Below, in pieces: positions 32,791-44,175 of a stretch of DNA of 64,000 bases (its first letter is position 1; the number at the start of each line of letters is the position of its first letter). This DNA comes from Nereocystis luetkeana (lineage: Eukaryota > Sar > Phaeophyceae > Laminariales > Laminariaceae), in assembly GCA_031213475.1 (NCBI GenBank), contig JARUPZ010000027.1, forward strand, positions 5,650,132 to 5,714,131, in the 5' to 3' direction. Below the pieces are notes generated by a model. The model was not told where the DNA came from. It worked only from the letters and a program-made list of their open reading frames with translations, and did no database searches. Made by a program: the position numbers and the translations under genes.

Positions 32791-34006
32791 CTCGAATATA
32801 ATTCATGTTGCCAACAAACAAGATGCGCAGAAACGAGTTGCTCCTCCTGACGATATTGCGATTTGACTCGCTCTTTCAATAGATATGGTGGTGGTGGAGC
32901 TGTACGAGCAGGAACGTGATGTATTTCGGACAAAAACGTGCAGCGCACCTGCTCATTAAAAGTAGTATCAACGAAGGAGAGCAGAAGCAGAGACACACCA
33001 GGGGCAGGTAACAGGGGCCAAGAGCAAAGAGCTCTTTCTGTGTGTCTACTACAAAAAGGGTCCGAAATCCCTGCGCCCACGCCCTCGTTGTTGCGCATCG
33101 CATCGCATCGGATCACACAGCAGTGCCACAGAGCACCACCCAAGCCGCTGACGCCGCTGCTGCTGTTCCTGGTACTGTTGTCGTTGATGCTGTTGCTATC
33201 GATGCTGCTGCTACGGCAGCACCAGCGGCAGTGCAGCATGAAGTCCACCAAGCTTCGTTCCGATCCGCGCTGTACCTGGTATGTATAGTCTAGTCACAGT
33301 CTAAAAGCATATGGAATCTTAAAAAGTTGAGTTTTTCCCGCTTTTCGTGTTCCCATTCAATTCCCTCATCAAGAAGAACCAGGAGAGCTCATTATAACAA
33401 GAGAAGCAGTCCGACTTGCGGTTTTTGCAGTCGTCCCCTGAGTAAAATCGCAGAGAAAGCTTCCCTCCCCAGGAGGAATACGACGGCTACAGAAACAACC
33501 ATCGCCGAGCGAACAAGGCAGGGGAGGAGGGGGCTGGCGTAGTTGGAAATAACGGAGGAGACGAGGCACCAAAAGTCAAAACCTCTCGGCAAAAAATGAT
33601 AAAGCAAGACCCACAGCCTCAACCTTCAACCTCACCTCTTTCCCTACTCGCGGACGCTAGCGCAAAGCCCTGCCTCGAGAAAAACCTCCACGCACAACAA
33701 CTTAATACGCTGTCTCCTCCGACACGCAAGTTGCGCGCGAGAACCTTCTCCGTCGGAGGATATTGCGTCTTCGCGCCGTCCGCTCTCTTGTGTGCACCTC
33801 AGCTCAAATCTTCACCTCTGGCCTTGTCGAAAAATTCCCAGTAGCTTACCGCCTGCCTATTGTAGAACTCCCTCGTGCCCGCTCTCTCGCTCCTCGCTCC
33901 CTCACTCACAACAGATAAGGCTCCACGCTCCACCCTCTCGACTTCCCCAGGACTTAGTTAACAACCGTTCTCCAGCCGTGTCGGCTCGAACGGACTATTT
34001 TAGACC
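32791..34006. other. Spacer upstream of SF3A2
   Basis: There is no supported gene. A GCT/CTG-rich stretch lies at about 33150-33240. From about 33600 to 34006 the plus strand becomes C/T-rich and presumably includes the SF3A2 promoter and 5' UTR. No TATA element is evident. Confidence 0.4.
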
Positions 34007-34240
34007 ATGCAGATATTCGTGCAAGGGCTGGGTGGTAACCACCACTGCGTCGATGTCAGCTCTCGCGAGGAGCGAGTATCGGGCTTGAAATCGGCTGTGG
34101 AGGCCCTGTCCGGCGTCCCGGCGTGCCACCAGCGGCTCACGAGCGGGGGCAAAGATCTCTCTTGCGAAGACCAGTATCTCGGCGACTATGGCATCGAGAG
34201 CGGAAGCACGGTGCGCCTGTACCTACGACTCCGCGGTGGG
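34007..34240 (+). other. Ubiquitin-like domain ending in Arg-Gly-Gly at the N-terminus of SF3A2
   Basis: The 78 codons share the ubiquitin start (MQIF) and end (LRLRGG). The region aligned to ubiquitin Lys48 keeps a Lys (K49 in SGGKDL), but only one other Lys (K28) is present. It therefore resembles FUBI-type divergent fusions more than ubiquitin itself. It is in the same uninterrupted exon as the SF3A2 zinc finger, so the fusion is not an assembly or splicing artefact. Confidence 0.88.
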
Positions 34241-37200
34241 ATCGACTTCCAGCACCGAGAGGGCTCAAAGTTCGGCGGTGGCGGCGTGATGTCGGAGGGC
34301 CAGGCCGCGGTCGATCGCCGGGAGAGGTTGCGGAAGCTGGCCCAGGAGACGGTGGACCTCAACAAGGACCCGTACTTCATGCGAAATCACCTGGGAAAAT
34401 ACGAGTGCAAACTGTGCCTCACACTGCACAACAACGAGGGGAACTACCTGGCGCACACGCAGGGGAAGCGGCACCAGCAGAACCTGGCGCGGCGGGCGGC
34501 GATGGAGGCCAAGAACGCCCTGGTCAAGCCGCAACCGTGAGTGACCTGGGTACCAGGTACCAGGTACCTGGAAAGGCCGTACGAGTACAATAATGAATAC
34601 CGGTACCACGGTACCAGGTACCTGGTAACATACTCGTCATACAAAGGCGCACAAACTCGTACCGGTAGTTCTTTTATTTTCTTTATAACCTGATACTCTG
34701 GTGCGAGTACTGCGAGTGCTGTCAGTCTTCCAGTACTGCTGTACTTCGATCGTGCTCATATACCGGCACTGCTACTACTGTATTAATAGTACCCGCAGTA
34801 TTTCGGGGTTATGCACTCTGTACTGCTGTGGGTACTTCTCTGGCGATATGATATAGTTGAAGTGCTTCAGGGCGGATACCGACCCGTAATATACTCGCAC
34901 TATATCAGATATATTGCGCGGTTCTGTACTGCGGAAAGTGCAGGCCTCGGTACTCGCATTGTTAAAAAATACAAAAACACTCTCCAATACTACCTGCCTG
35001 GTACACCAGTAGATCGTGGTTCGGTACCACGCATACTGCCAGTAAACCCATGCATTTTGGGGTGCGATGCTGCGGATACTGCCTGTAATCCCTGTAATTT
35101 GGGCGGATACTACAGTAGCAGGTGCGGATACAGTACATGGTGTTTCGGGGTTATGTACCGCTGATACTCCCAGTACCGGCAGTATTTCGGCCGTGAGTGT
35201 GTATACTGCCGATACGATACTGCCCGTACATGCAGCAACGGTATACTTGGTAGGTACTTCCTCCTGTGAGCACTCGTACTATTACGGGGGACCATAGTTA
35301 ATAGGACCTGTGGTATACATAAAAACCTATATATTTAACCATTTCCACCTTCAATATTTGGTCCTATTAACTATGGTCCCCCGTAATAATAGTCGGATTG
35401 TAAGGTTCAGTGCGAGCATCTGTGCTCCGTGCTTCGTTCTTACAAGCAGACGTACAGCAGTAGAATGGTATCGCATCTGCTACGTACCAGGTACCAGGTA
35501 CCTGGTATAGGTTTTCATGTATACCATAGGTCCTATTAGCTATGGTCCCCCATAATAGTACTTTGTACAGGAGTATATCAGGTACAGCATTGCGACGTTA
35601 CAATCAGTACAGGTATCACAGGCAGTACCACAAAGATCCTGGAACGTGGCAGAAATATCGAAATATCAGCCGCCGATGTGTCGGCGCCTGCCGGTACCAC
35701 CGGGACTGGAGGGTATTCAGCGATCCAAAATACATACCAGGTATATTTAACCATTTTTAATAACAATATTTGGTCCTTTTAACTATGGTCCCCCGTAATA
35801 CAACACCCCAGCATTACTCGCATACCTGTGTTACCGGCAAACAATAGCAATCAGCAGTATAGTGTCGGGTACAGCAGTATTTACCAGTAACCTGTGGTGA
35901 TCCTGTGGTGCTGTGGTACTCGTTATAATATACCTGGTACGTAACAGCGGTACTTGTATACCCAGCAGTGTATCCTTTACGACGTCACTAAGATCCAGTT
36001 TTTGGCATACCTTTTGATAGAGCAACGTCTACGCCGTTCGTGGTGGCCAGTAGGGGTGGTGGTGCGAGGGCTCCAGTGCTGTGCTTGAAACATCAAAGGA
36101 TACTACTTAGCAGCAGCAAATTTGATCTTTCCGGCGCTCCTGATCGGTACCTGCACCTCGCTGTATGAGTCATGAAACGATACTAATCAAGAGCATAAAA
36201 ACTGCTTGATACCGCGTACACCTTGCTGCGCCCGTGTAGGGCGCTACCAACGGTACAGCTACAGGCCCAGGTGGCTTCGCCTGCTACTAATAGTGCTTAG
36301 CCTTGTCGTCGAAGTATTGAATGAAACAGTGTCAGCAGCGCGAGAAGGGACCATTTTTCCGATTCGGCCAAGGGTAGGACAGCAGTATATGAGGGGTTGT
36401 TTTGGGGTAACAACGTTGTTATTTGTGATAAAACAAAGCATCTGATTGATCCGGTGCCTGACACATATGACAACATTTGCCCATGACCTACGCTCTCTCA
36501 AACTGTCGCAACGGTGATACTTCGAGCATTAGAACTGGAAAAATGTCGTTTTCGGTACGTATGAAACCATAACGGGTCGCAAATACATACTGGTACCACG
36601 TATACCAGAATTAGCGTTGCAGCTTGGAAAAAAAACGCGAAAAACAAACAACGCGTTAAGGCACTTTCATTTTTTTTTACCAAAGAGGCCCCTCCAGTGT
36701 TCAAGTACTGCTGTACTGCCAGGTATGAATACCAGGTAACCCAACTGCTGACTGCTGTCGTTGTTGGCTTGCGGAAGGGATTCAAAATAGGCACCCCTGG
36801 GCTTGCTGTTTGCTGTGCAACTGCTGTCCGAGGGGTTGGCGCATCGCGTATGTAGTCTGTGGTAGACCAGGTACCGCAGTAGTACTTCGTGTATATGCAC
36901 CCTACGAACCTTATGGCCAGGTAGGTATCTGGTATAGATATTTACCTGGTATTTATTTTCTCGGACTTGAACGGCACTCGCAACTATTTAACCCCTTTAG
37001 AACCGCAGTCCTGTTTGGGGACAAAACTACTTGAAATTTGACTGGTTTGTCCCCAAAACGGGACTGCGGTTCTAAAAGGGTTAATACTGCTTGCTGCTGC
37101 GGAGACGACAGGCTCGGCGCCTATAAAAGCCGACCCAGCATATCTCCACGCCCATCGCTGTGTTGTGGCTCCATATGATCACCTCCTCGTGGCCTCAGCA

Positions 37201-40109
37201 GCACAGCAGCAACACAGCAGTCGTCTTGGATTTTCGCTGTGTCCTTCGATACCTCGACCAATCCAACAGGGGAATCAGCCTTAGTCAAGGGGCTGTGCCG
37301 TGTTCGGTAGAGAGGCATGATATGTCATTATTATACCAGAGATAGTTTTGCAGCTGTAAACAAAACAAAAACGTGTACCCTGGTATATTTTTCGAAGACA
37401 GCAGTATGTTTTTGTTCTCCAGCCGAAGGAGCCCCCCAACCCTTTTAGGCCTGCAGTCCCGTTTCGGGGACGAACTACGTAGAATTTGAGTAGCGTGTCC
37501 CCCAAACGGGACTGCGGTTCTGAAAGGGTTGAGACGAATATGAGTGCATTTTTTATGATGGGGGTTGATGTCAAATGTACCCCAGCTGTAAAACCAAGTA
37601 GTTTGTTCCCGAGAGGTGGGTACATACAGTTTTAAAGGGGGGGTAACATATGAACTGTACCCCAACTCTAAATTTGAAGTGCTAACGCTTTGTCCCCGAC
37701 GTGGATGCGAGTTTCACAATAGGATTGCAATAATGTAAAACTTGCTCCAACTCTTCTTACGTAACCCTCAGGATAACACAGCCCCGCGAACTATTTTTAA
37801 TGTTGAATTTATCGATAACGGGGGCGACTTCAAAACGCGGAGCGATGCCTCTACTATGGAAGAATGCCTCGACTATTGCTAATAGTACTGCTTCCCAAAG
37901 CCACCTTTTCATTGTGTGCTCATAATACCCCCCATTGTTTTTGTTTGTGGAACAAATGCAGCTTGAAAAATCACCCCAGGCGGAGGGGTAATCTTGCGTA
38001 TCGAAACGGTAGTCGCCGAGACGTGTGGGAACAGTAGCTTTTTACTGGGGGCGCTGTAAAATATACCGCCAACTCTTATTTTTTATTTCAAGCAGTTTGT
38101 CTCCAGAACGGTTGTGGGCACAGTAGATTGCGAAGGGATCGAGATTGGCTCGGGTCATGATGCGGCGGGATTCGAGCCCGTGCGGGCTCTCCTGTACAGG
38201 TACTCGCAGCGCCGCAGACGTTGGGTAGATGCCGCTTCCTGGCTCCTCGTAGAGGGGGAGGGGGGGGGTGCTCATGTCATTCATGGCCGTAGCTGGAGGA
38301 CCATAGAACCTCGCACCCCTACAATGCCTGGGCGGGGGCAGGGAGGGGGGGGGGGGCGTACTCATGTGTTGCTCGCCTTAGTCCTTTGACCATTGACCAC
38401 GCATCCCTTTCGAGACGTAGCACCGTTCCTACTCCTAGTAGAGCCACCTCCAACAATTGGGCGCTCATTACGTTGTTTCCATATATTACATAGAAACTTT
38501 TTGCTAATCTTATCCCCTTCCTGTTTGGCCGTCTGTGGCCACCATCTACCTCCTAGGATAGCGATCGTTTTCTCGCTGCTATTCAGTGTATCAAACGCCT
38601 CCTCCATGTCACTTTCGTCTATTGGCCTCATCTCTTCTTCTAACACATCCCGTTCCTCGTTTGTACATTTCACATTCTCCTACTATTTGGGTTCTACTCT
38701 CATTGCCCAGGGAGGGGGGCGGGGGTGTACTCGATAGGAGAGTGTACTCGATCTCATGCATGGCGTAGTCGTATGACCATAGACCCTCGCATCCCTACAA
38801 TTCCGGGACGGAGCATGTCGGGTTTTCACCGATCAAGCAGTACTCGATAGGGGGTTGATCAATGCGCGAACGAGTTGAAGCATTGCATGAAACATCAACG
38901 GAGTGTGAGGGTTTTCCTGGTACAGTTGGGGCCTGCCGGAGCAGCAAATAGGTTCGGGGATGGTAAATAATGGTAACGATGATTATGATGATGTTGGCGG
39001 TAATCGTAATTATGATGGGGTATGATATGATGATGATCTATCTGCCTGAGACGACTTTGACATTGTTTTTTGGTACCGCTTTGTGCCAAAAGCCTTCGCT
39101 GAACAGGTGAACTAAATGGAAAAAAATCCTCGCCCCCCCGCCCCCACATAAAAAACAGTGTGACTCAGCGGGCGGGCAGTGCTGTGCGGTGCGGTGCGCA
39201 TTCGAAACTTTCAAAACCAGCGCTGACGTACTTAAATTTACAGTTTTCCGAATGTTTTAGTTATTTTGGTTGTCCCCCACCCCCCCCCTCAAATAATACC
39301 TCGGGTTAGCTCACACCTAAACATACCGGTGTACGTCAACGTTCAAAACTAGCAGGGCCATCACGGTGCAGACGCGGAACGTGATCAAGATCGGCCGTCC
39401 CGGCTACAAGGTAACCAAGGCGCGAGACCTGACGAGTAATCAGCGGAGCCTCCTGTTCGAGGTGGATTACCCAGAAGCCGAGGACGGCGCTCAGCCGCGG
39501 CACCGATTCATGTCCGCGTACGAGCAGAAGGTGGAGGCGCCGGACAAGGGTTATCAGGTGGGGGGATAAGAATTGAAGATGTAAACTTACTTACACTTGT
39601 CTTTGTCTTTCTTTCACTTGACTGTAATCACCTGCTTCGCAGTCAGGGAGTCTGCGACAAATAAACGTCGCTTCTACGATCTTTGGTTTCTTTGCGTGCT
39701 TGCTTGTCGTGCCACACTTTTTTTCTCGGAAGAAGAAATGAGATTTCTTTGCGTTCTTTGCTCCCTCATTCTATCCTCGTTGTAAAATTCCCCGCTCTAG
39801 ATTCAATATAAAAAATCCGACGGAAATTATCCGAAAAAATACCATATTTATCATGGAAACGAAAACTAAGAAAATCAGCTGTGAGATCGAGAATTGCGTC
39901 GATTTTATTATATATTTGCAAGCTGTGTGTGGCAATTCGATCGCACGGGTATATATATAGATATCTATTTGTATACACCAGGTATTAATTTCCAGAAAAA
40001 ATAACATCAGCTGCGAGATGCGAGGATTTCGTCGATTCTCGTATTTGCAAGCTGTGGGTGTGACAAAATCGATCGCGCGTACTATGCGTTTCACGTGACC
40101 TCGTGCGGA

Positions 40110-40142
<33 letters not shown>

Positions 40143-41038
40143 CTCATCCCATTCATTATCTTCGCACATATTCTTCTCTCTCTCCTTCCGACTCGTAACT
40201 TAGATCCGGGGACACGTAGCAGGCTCTTCTCCCCCCTTCCCGCTACGGTACGTGCCTTCATTTTTATCGCGAGAAGATTTCAGCCTTTTCTTCCCTCGTC
40301 GACTCGCATCGAATTGTGCCTACCCACTATGCATTGGATTCACCACTTTGTCCGGAAATGTACAGGCTGTTTTGGGGTATCATATTAGTACCCAAACGAT
40401 CCTTTCGTTTCCGGCTAGAGTGGTACCCTGTACCTGGTAGGGTTTTTTGTTTTCCTGGCAATGTTTAGGGTTGTTCTTGGGTTGGAAGGAGAAACAGTTC
40501 GTGCGAAACAAGTGTTGTGTTTATTCCGTATATGTTCCGCTTTTTTTTTATGGAGGTTTGGAGTTATACAGTAGTTTGGAGCGATGGAGCGTCGATTATG
40601 CGATTTTCGAATTGGGTAAAAAAAAAGGTGTGCTTCGGATCTTGACCCACTCTGAAAAAATTCCAACAGCATTGTTTGTCCCCCTCCTTTTCCGTCGCCG
40701 TCGCCCTCTCTTTCGCTTCCCCTTTTCCTCTGCCCCCCCCTCTTCCCCTTTTTCGTGTTTTTTTTTTTTGTGTGTTTTTGTGTTTTTGTGCTTGTTATTG
40801 TTGTGTTGTTCCTAACATTTTTGTCTTTTTTTTTTGGTCGCGGCGGCGGCGGCGACGGCGGCGGCAATAGTTTCTCCTGTTTGCGTGCGACCCGTACGAG
40901 ACAATCGGATTCAAGGTGCCCAACCTTAAAATCGACAAGCAGGAGGGGCGCTTCTTCACCAACTGGGACAAGGAGTCCAAGAATTTTACGGTAAGGCGTT
41001 CTTCTGTTGATTGTGTGGAGTGGAAGAGGAGAGAGAGA

Positions 41039-41072
<34 letters not shown>

Positions 41073-41770
41073 GTCCTGGAGAGAACGCTACAGTTTCGTG
41101 CGGCAAAGTTCGGAGCGTTTTTCTTGTTCGCGTTTCCGATTAAACTAACTTTTCTTCATTTCCGAGGATTGTATCGCCAGGTTGTTGACTTGAAAGCACT
41201 CCTGACAACCCTGCCAATCAAAAACCCTGATCATGAGGATCGGGGAAAAATATATATACCTGGTACGTACTGTGCTTATTTGGGCGAGCTGCTGTGTTCC
41301 CCGTGGTGTTGATGGCAGCAATAACACGAGTCCTCGGCAGCAGAAAAATCCTTCCTTCAAGGAGGCGGTCGGCGTAGTTCTTTGTCTTGTTTTACGTTGT
41401 TTCTCATTCGAATGGTGAGTTCTTCTGTGAAAGAGGGCCTCTTTTTCATTCGAGGAGGCTTTGGTTTTGCGCGTGCTATCAACCGGCGACATTCCCGGCC
41501 AACTCTAGAAAAACCAGTGCAGACAGACATTTCTTGTCCGTCGTATGCAGGATATTCACATACCCCAAAGCTTTTGCTTCAAGCGGAAGATTTATGAAAT
41601 GACTCCGTTGGTCCCCCCCCCCCGCTCTCCCTGTTCCCGCCCCCGTCTCCGCCCCTGCCTCCCCCGTGTTCTACCGCCCGTTTTCCCCGCGTGCCTCCTG
41701 CTACGCCTCCTTGTACCAGCTTCAGTTGTACTTTGAAGACGAAGCTAACACGGCTCCACCAGGACGTTGA
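34007..41770 (+). CDS. SF3A2: Splicing factor 3A subunit 2 (SF3a66/Prp11) with an N-terminal ubiquitin-like domain
   Basis: Four exons (34007-34536, 39356-39557, 40871-40990, 41720-41770) give 300 residues. Residues 1-78 form a ubiquitin-like domain starting MQIFVQ and ending LYLRLRGG. Residue 79 onward is SF3A2: IDFQHREG in place of the usual MDFQHR, RRERLRKLA, and the matrin-type C2H2 zinc finger with C134, C137, H150 and H156. Later exons give KIGRPGYKVTK and PRHRFMSAYEQ, then DPYETIGFKVP and LQLYFEDEANTAPPGR before the stop. SF3A2 is a core subunit of the SF3a complex in U2 snRNP and acts at branch-site recognition. The protein lacks the long Pro-rich tail of the animal form. The Gly-Gly junction suggests processing by a deubiquitinase, which is inference. 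Confidence 0.93.
35279..35388. mobile_element. MITE family 2, second complete copy
   Basis: The ends TTACGGGGGACCATAGTTAA and the complement surround an AT-rich centre. The AATATTTG block lies next to the right arm, whereas in the 20203 copy it is next to the left arm, so the two are in opposite orientation. It lies in SF3A2 intron 1. Confidence 0.8.
35500..35560. mobile_element. MITE family 2, half copy
   Basis: Only one arm (GGTCCTATTAGCTATGGTCC, then CCCATAATA) plus the adjacent inner sequence AGGTTTTCATGTATACCATA is present, matching the right half of the 20203 copy. The other arm is absent. Confidence 0.65.
35735..35803. mobile_element. MITE family 2, half copy
   Basis: The TATTTAACCATTTTTAATAA...CAATATTTGGTCC inner part and the arm ACTATGGTCCCCCGTAATA match the right half of the 35279 copy. 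The left arm is missing. Confidence 0.65.
36990..37082. mobile_element. MITE family 1, copy 4
   Basis: The inverted ends ACCCCTTTAGAACCGCAGTC and GACTGCGGTTCTAAAAGGGT are bordered by TTAA on both sides. This is the best preserved copy and lies in SF3A2 intron 1. Confidence 0.85.
37438..37531. mobile_element. MITE family 1, copy 5
   Basis: The ends AACCCTTTTAGGCCTGCAGT and ACTGCGGTTCTGAAAGGGTT have a few mismatches between the arms. It lies about 360 bp after copy 4 in SF3A2 intron 1. Confidence 0.8.
38255..38417 (-). repeat. Two R1-type repeat ends in tandem
   Basis: At 38255-38331 a G run is followed by TGCTCATGTCATTCATGGCC and a diverged R1 end. At 38344-38417 another G run is followed by CGTACTCATGTGTTGCTCGC and CATTGACCACGCATCCCTTT, a related subfamily also seen at 46915 and 47064. 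Both lie in SF3A2 intron 1. Confidence 0.65.
38362..38691 (-). CDS. Uncharacterised ORF fragment inside SF3A2 intron 1
   Basis: A minus frame of about 105 codons without an ATG start opens after a TAG near 38694, where AGTAG could also be a splice acceptor. It reads as ordinary soluble protein: acidic ERDVLEEEMRPIDESDMEEA, then ILGGRWWPQTAK and KKFLCNIWKQRNERP. The composition is unlike the low-complexity frames around it. I do not recognise the family. Its last codons overlap the R1-type end at 38344. It may be an exon relic of a captured gene or of a mobile element. Confidence 0.3.
38711..38840 (-). repeat. R1 repeat, truncated copy with poly(C) end
   Basis: A G run leads into TGTACTCGATAGGAG, then CATAGACCCTCGCATCCCTA and GGGACGGAGCATGTCGGG, as in the terminal part of the full-length R1. 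It stops around 38840. Confidence 0.7.
40111..40335 (-). mobile_element. SINE family 1, copy lacking the tRNA head
   Basis: A T32 run (40111-40142; a poly(A) tail on the minus strand) is followed by the family 1 tail and core (CTCGTAACTTAGATCCGGGG, CGTCGACTCGCATCGAATTG). The match stops before the A-rich linker and tRNA head, so this copy is 5'-truncated. It lies in SF3A2 intron 2. Confidence 0.75.
41041..41070 (+). repeat. Poly(G) tract in SF3A2 intron 3
   Basis: About 28 consecutive G follow GAGGAGAGAGAGAGGA, some 50 bp after the donor of exon 3. Length may be unreliable. Confidence 0.9.
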
Positions 41771-44175
41771 CGTGACACGCGGCAGTCCGTGTGCTGACAA
41801 CGTACCTTAAACCTACTGCTGGTGCTGCTCGTAGTTCGACGACAGATCTCACCAGTGTACCATGCCAGTGTGATGCGTCGTTTTCGGTCGTCGCGTTCAA
41901 CCCAACATCTTCACGTGCAGGAATCAATCAGCGTTGAAAAAAAATATTGCCGTGGGAAAAAGGTCAAATTGACTCGATTCGGGCGGTGCCTGTCCCACAC
42001 GTTTGTCCTTTCGATGGAAAGGGTTTCCGTCGTCATGGAAGTATGTTTTCGGGGGAGCGCGGGAGGGGGGTACTGATGTCGTGCATGGCCGTAATCGTAT
42101 GACCATAGACCCTTGCATCCCTACAATGCCGGAATAGAGCACGTCGGGTCCTCGGACCAGGCAAACATTGCCTTGGAGAGATTGTGGGGTTGAAGAGGTT
42201 CTAACGACGACTCGGCTGAGCCCAGAGCTAGCTAGGCCTCTCGAGTCCACGCCGCGAGGTAGAAACGATATATAAAGCGTATAAATATATGTACTGTGTA
42301 TGTCAGGTGCTTGGCGCTTGGGCTCTGCACATCGACTCGCCAGAACAGGGTATATATCTATACGTAAGTGCATGCTATCGGGCACCGCGAGATTTATTTT
42401 TGCGGCTTCTACAAGTGTAACTTCTTGTTTCGCCCCAAGCAGTGACCGCACCAAACTCGTCGGGTGGGGGTATCAATCAGTCCAGTCTTTGGCTGTACCC
42501 CAGCTTCGACTCATTTCTATTTTTCGTATACTATACGAGTCCCCGTGCAAGTTGAAGTTTCGTAGTCAGTGAGGTATCGCCGGTGGGTGGGTTGCATGCG
42601 CACCGGCATAATGTTTAGTCCCTAGTGCAAAACCGGGGCGCCTCTTGCTTCCCTTGGGGCCCAGGTTTTTAGCGTCGGGAAAATACTACAAAAGCGGCCA
42701 TGCGGTCATGGTGGCGAGCGCGCGGAAGCACGAGTGGCACCGCCCTGCGTGGCGCGTCGTACAACCCCCCCCCCTGTTGTCAATGGGGGGGCAATGTTGA
42801 ATCATCCCCTACGTAGACTAACCCAGCAGCCCAGTCTGCTTGGCGTGGGCGATGCCGCTGCTACAAGTTATCAGTCGCCTTTTTTGGTCTCGCCACTCTT
42901 TCCCTCTGGAGTCACACAAGAAGAGGGTTCATACACGGAAGAATATATATACTTTACGAAACAGAAGAATCGAGGGGGCGAGCGAAGCGAGAGCGAGCGA
43001 GTGCGGCATAACGCAACACACGATCGCTCATCCTGCCCCCCCCCTCTCCCCTCTCCCCTCACCCCGCCCTGCCCCGCCTCCTCTCCTCCCCCCTCCGAAC
43101 TCCGGCGAGGGAGCGCTAAGGTTTTCTCTTGTAAACGGCTGCCTGTATAGGCGACGGCAGCAACACAACGGAACTGGCGACAAAATCGTCGTAGACCTAC
43201 CGCAATGACACCAGTAGCGAAACTGTTCGTGCTGTACACGCTATGAATAGCACCCTCGTGCCGGGTATTGCGGCGCTATTAGTGGGAGAGAAAGGGAAAA
43301 TGTTCCTGCAGATTCTGTATGTTTTGTACCGATCAGAAAACTGCCCGCAGTTCCCCCCCTCCTTAGCTCTATGCGCAATCCCTGGTCTTGACGTACCGGC
43401 TTTGAGTACTTCATGTTCAATGACTCATCAGTAGACTACTGCTAGCTATTATTACTGTAGACGGTAGCGGACTACCGCTACTACTGTAGACTACTGCTAC
43501 TGCTGGCTACACTAATCTGCTGCTACTGTTGCAGACTACAACAACAGACGGCTGCTCTACAGTAGACTGTTGTAATGCATTGTACCCATAGCCGCGGCAA
43601 TAAATAAAACAAGGTGTCCTGCGAACTTCAAGCACAAGTCACCCACGGAAACAAAAAAAACGTGCCAGGACCGGATATCCCCGAAGAATGGTTGGTGCCG
43701 TCACGGATGGCGAGACACGATTTCTCAATACCTGCCCGTGCGTTCGCGGAGGGCTGCGCTGCTGCTGCTGCCGCTGCTGCAGGGGATACACCGAAGCTAT
43801 TGCAGTCGGGGAATCTGAACAGCTGAGCACCCCGTAGGGAGTCCCGAGCGCAGTCACAGAGCCAACAAAACATCCCGCTTTGATACAAACCAAGCCCATC
43901 CCGTCCCGCCCCGGCCCAAGCTAACAAATAACAGCAAATCTAACCAACAACTTCAGCGACAAGCTGGCCAAGGTGACGTTAGGTAAGTCTGAGGTCGCTC
44001 TTGTCAGCTGATCACATAACAGAAATGACGGCTTGCCGCACATACCCACAGGCGAAAAAACAAACCAATACGTACGTAAGGAGCCGGAGCACCATAAGCG
44101 AAAAAGACCAAAGGCAAGAGCAGGGCTACATAAAACAAGTCGCTTTGTCTTGTTTTTTCTTGTTTTTGTTTTTTG
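41771..44175. other. Spacer between convergent SF3A2 and WDR44-like genes
   Basis: No gene is supported. It contains an R1 fragment (42061-42175), C-rich tracts near 43040-43100 that open meaningless Pro-rich frames, a degenerate CTACTG repeat at 43436-43575 and a short CTG run at 43757-43780. The two flanking genes end towards each other, so 3' UTRs lie at both edges. Confidence 0.45.
42061..42175 (-). repeat. R1 repeat, truncated copy
   Basis: A GGGAGGGGGG run is followed by TACTGATGTCGTGCATGGCC, CCATAGACCCTTGCATCC and AGAGCACGTCGGG, matching the poly(C) end of R1. Confidence 0.65.
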
